Assembly (NCBI GenBank): GCA_947463285.1
Contig: CANHTV010000159.1
Coordinates: 1 to 7,731 of the forward strand
Origin: Verrucomicrobiaceae bacterium
GTDB taxonomy: Bacteria; Verrucomicrobiota; Verrucomicrobiia; Verrucomicrobiales; Verrucomicrobiaceae
DNA length: 7,731 bases
Reading direction: 5' to 3'
Shown piece after piece: positions 5,879 to 7,731 of the stretch (position 1 is the stretch's first letter; every line of letters begins with the position of its first letter). Made by a program: the position numbers and the translations under genes. The notes below the pieces were generated by a model. It had not been told where the DNA came from, did not search any database, and saw only the letters and a program-made list of their open reading frames with translations.

Positions 5879-6568
5879 ATGACGTGTTTCCTATTCACTT
5901 CTCAGAGGCCCGTTGGTTTGGGCCTGGCTGCCTGGTGGGTCTGTGGCGTCATCGCCTCAGCGCATCCCACGGATGTCAGCTACCTGCGGGTCAAGGTGGA
6001 GCGTCAGGCGGTTGAGCTTCGCTTCACCTTTAATTTGGCCATGCTGGCGCGTTTTGCGGTTTTGGATCGGGATGGAAATGAGGCGCTGGGAGATGCTGAA
6101 TGGACGGCCGCAGAGCCTGAATTGCGGCGTTATTTGCAGCAAAAGGTGCTGATGAAGATCAATGACCAACCAGCGATGCTTGGATCGGAGATGATCCTGG
6201 AACCTTTATGGCCAGGAGCGAAGCAGGGCATCGATGTAGCGACGAGGGATTTTCCCATGCGGCATGTGGATATGATTTTCAGACAAAAGGTGCCACCGCC
6301 ATTGGCTTCCCTGGAGCTGGACTTCAGCATCTGGCCTGAAACCGGGCCGCTGAGCACGGTGGAGGCGACCTATGAGCAGGATGATCACCTCATGCAGGTG
6401 CCCTTTAGCGCCGCAGAGCCAGATTACCTTTATGACACGGGATACGCGGTGGAGTCTGTTTTTACGGAGGCACCTCGAAACGATCAAACCTGGAGGCTCG
6501 CGGGTAGCCTCATCGGTCTCGTGCTTTTGCTACTGGCGGGGGGGCTCTGGCTGAAGAAGCAGCGTTGA
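5879..6568 (+). CDS. Exported, membrane-anchored protein with one EF-hand loop; HupE/UreJ periplasmic-domain-like
   Basis: This is a 229-residue protein. An N-terminal signal (about 1-28, hydrophobic from 12, probable cleavage after A-S-A at 26-28) leaves a mature start HPTDVSYLRVKV. A beta-rich extracytoplasmic region follows. One membrane span sits at about 207-224, followed by the basic end KKQR, so the globular part faces the periplasm. D63 to E74 (DRDGNEALGDAE) fits the 12-residue EF-hand loop with acidic or Asn ligands at positions 1, 3, 5 and 12. It is flanked by helices (LAMLARFAV and TAAEPELRRYLQQ). An exported domain with 'AH...' near its start and an embedded EF-hand is what I recall preceding the multi-span channel in HupE/UreJ-type proteins of this group. 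Here the multi-span part is replaced by one anchor. Function is unknown, with Ca-dependent folding or metal binding plausible. It is followed after 32 bases by the flavoprotein gene on the same strand. No SD is seen. Confidence 0.75.
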   Translation: MTCFLFTSQRPVGLGLAAWWVCGVIASAHPTDVSYLRVKVERQAVELRFTFNLAMLARFAVLDRDGNEALGDAEWTAAEPELRRYLQQKVLMKINDQPAMLGSEMILEPLWPGAKQGIDVATRDFPMRHVDMIFRQKVPPPLASLELDFSIWPETGPLSTVEATYEQDDHLMQVPFSAAEPDYLYDTGYAVESVFTEAPRNDQTWRLAGSLIGLVLLLLAGGLWLKKQR

Positions 6569-6596
6569 CAATACCGCCCTGCGTCGCCGATACGAT
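6565..6596 (+). promoter_or_regulatory. Possible promoter for the flavoprotein gene (TTGACA overlapping the upstream stop codon)
   Basis: A perfect -35 hexamer TTGACA (6565-6570) overlaps the TGA stop of the preceding gene. The best -10 candidate is TACGAT (6591-6596, 4 of 6 matches) with an over-long 20-base spacer. A start from it would fall at or just after the ATG at 6601, giving a nearly leaderless mRNA, which fits the missing SD. This is weak evidence. Confidence 0.25.
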
Positions 6597-6600
6597 TTCC

Positions 6601-7731
6601 ATGAGATTTCCCCTCTGCTTTCTTTCCCTCAGTCTCCTTGCCTCTGCTGCCGATCATGATGTCGTCATCTATGGCGGCACATGTGCTGCGGTCACTTCCG
6701 CCGTTCAGGTGAAAAAGATGGGCAAATCCGTGATCATTGTGAGCCCGGACAAGCATCTCGGCGGCCTTAGCAGCGGCGGGCTCGGTTTTACGGACACAGG
6801 AAACAAGGCCGTCATCGGTGGTCTGGCGCGTGAGTTTTATCACCGCATCTACATGCACTATCAGAAGCCTGAGGCCTGGGTGCAGCAGAAGAAAGACGAA
6901 TACGGCAACAAGGGGCAGGGCACACCGGCCATGGATGGTGAAAACCGCACAATGTGGATCTTCGAGCCTCATGCTGCGGAGATGGTTTTTGAAGACTTCA
7001 TCAAAGAAAACGGCATCGAAGTGGTGCGTGATGAATGGCTGGATCGCGAAAGCGGTGTGAAAAAGCAGGGTGAGCAGATCACCTCCATCACCACGCTCAG
7101 CGGTAAAACTTACAACGGTAAAATGTTCATCGACGCCACCTATGAGGGCGACCTCATGGCCGCAGCTGGTGTGGAGTATCACGTCGGACGTGAAGCCAAC
7201 AGCGTCTATGGTGAAGAGCACAACGGCATCCAGGTCGGCGTGCTGCATCATCGCCACCACTTTGGTGCCGTGAAGGAGCCCATCAGCGCCTACAAAATAC
7301 CGGGTGATCCCAAAAGCGGTGTGCTTCCACGCATTAGCATGGAGCCTGCGGGTGAGTTCGGCAGCGGTGACAAGCGCGTGCAGGCTTACTGCTTCCGCTC
7401 CTGCTACACCAATGATCCCGGCAATAGCATCCCCTTCCCAAAACCCGAAGGGTACGATGCCAGTCAGTATGAGCTGCTGCTGCGTGTGTTGAACACCGGC
7501 TGGGGCGAGTTCTTCGAGAAATTTGACCCCATCCCGAATCACAAAACGGACACGAACAACCACGGCCCATTCAGCTTTGATAACATCGGCTACAACTACG
7601 ATTACCCCGAGGCCAGCTACGAGCGCCGCAAGGAGATCATCGCCGAGCACAGAACCTACCAGCAGGGCCTTCTCTGGTTCGTCGCCAATGACCCGCGCGT
7701 GCCGAAGAAGGTGCAGGACGAGCTGAAAGAA
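6601..7731 (+). CDS. Secreted FAD-dependent oxidoreductase, FAD_oxidored family (C-terminus beyond window)
   Basis: Direct translation from ATG at 6601 gives 377 codons with no stop before the window edge. Residues 1-16 (MRFPLCFLSLSLLASA) are a Sec signal peptide, with cleavage expected before ADHDVVIYGG. The N-terminal Rossmann fold follows: a beta strand DVVIYGGTCAAV (20-31) carries the family's Gly-Gly variant of the dinucleotide loop, and VIIVSPDKHLGGLSSGGL (44-61) is the second-strand and FAD-contact segment. FIDATYEGDLMAAAGV (176-191) is the usual motif where the substrate domain rejoins the FAD domain. YCFRSCYTND, HGPFSFDNIGYNYDYPEA and the EIIAEHRTYQQGLLWFVANDP helix are also typical of this family. 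Homologues of around 500-600 residues are common in Verrucomicrobiota and Planctomycetes, so perhaps a third is missing. It probably oxidises a sugar or glycan-derived substrate in the periplasm; the substrate is unknown. It lies 32 bases after the EF-hand protein gene on the same strand. Confidence 0.92.
   Translation, partial: MRFPLCFLSLSLLASAADHDVVIYGGTCAAVTSAVQVKKMGKSVIIVSPDKHLGGLSSGGLGFTDTGNKAVIGGLAREFYHRIYMHYQKPEAWVQQKKDEYGNKGQGTPAMDGENRTMWIFEPHAAEMVFEDFIKENGIEVVRDEWLDRESGVKKQGEQITSITTLSGKTYNGKMFIDATYEGDLMAAAGVEYHVGREANSVYGEEHNGIQVGVLHHRHHFGAVKEPISAYKIPGDPKSGVLPRISMEPAGEFGSGDKRVQAYCFRSCYTNDPGNSIPFPKPEGYDASQYELLLRVLNTGWGEFFEKFDPIPNHKTDTNNHGPFSFDNIGYNYDYPEASYERRKEIIAEHRTYQQGLLWFVANDPRVPKKVQDELKE

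Noticed and set aside
6484..7650. Minus-strand open frame of 388 codons opposite the flavoprotein gene
   Set aside because: It is the longest shadow in the window. The plus strand is open for 377 codons with a signal peptide, an FAD-binding fold and family motifs, so the sense reading is preferred.

Overview
The window reads as a gene-dense piece of a free-living bacterial chromosome with moderately high GC. The closest fit is a Verrucomicrobiota (Prosthecobacter or Verrucomicrobiaceae-like) or related PVC-group bacterium. This rests on the combination of a Tat-exported SMP-30 lactonase, a secreted FAD_oxidored-type flavoprotein, an 'EPVG'-type CobW GTPase and a cytoplasmic parvulin beside a proteasome-like Ntn hydrolase, together with mostly absent Shine-Dalgarno sequences. 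It is inference, because no rRNA or marker gene is present. I see no tRNA, rRNA, CRISPR array, insertion sequence or phage gene, and no gene-free stretch longer than about 215 bases.

Layout. (1) Positions 1-1653, minus strand: a three-gene run reading leftwards. It holds a CobW/G3E metallochaperone GTPase, a 91-residue single-pass membrane protein resembling the small anti-sigma partners of metal-sensor operons, and a CnrR/ZraP-like periplasmic metal sensor cut by the window edge. (2) 1654-1867: a divergent intergenic region with a perfect 9-bp inverted repeat. (3) 1868-2896, plus strand: a Tat-exported SMP-30/gluconolactonase family enzyme. (4) 2960-5776, minus strand: a second three-gene run. 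It holds a small HslV/proteasome-type Ntn hydrolase with Ser at the nucleophile position, a parvulin peptidyl-prolyl isomerase without a signal peptide, and a lipoprotein of unknown function. (5) 5777-5878: a short divergent region with a tandem 9-bp repeat. (6) 5879 to the end, plus strand: an exported, membrane-anchored protein with one EF-hand loop, resembling the periplasmic part of HupE/UreJ-type proteins, then a secreted FAD-dependent oxidoreductase that runs off the right edge.

How the genes may work together. The left cluster looks like metal homeostasis: metal insertion or allocation by CobW plus envelope metal sensing. The middle minus-strand cluster looks like protein quality control: a self-compartmentalising protease homologue with a prolyl isomerase. 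The two secreted enzymes (lactonase and flavoprotein) suit the polysaccharide- or sugar-oxidising lifestyle common in this group, but they are not in one operon.

Both edge genes (1-242 minus, 6601-7731 plus) are incomplete. They were read by direct translation, because each lacks one end inside the window.
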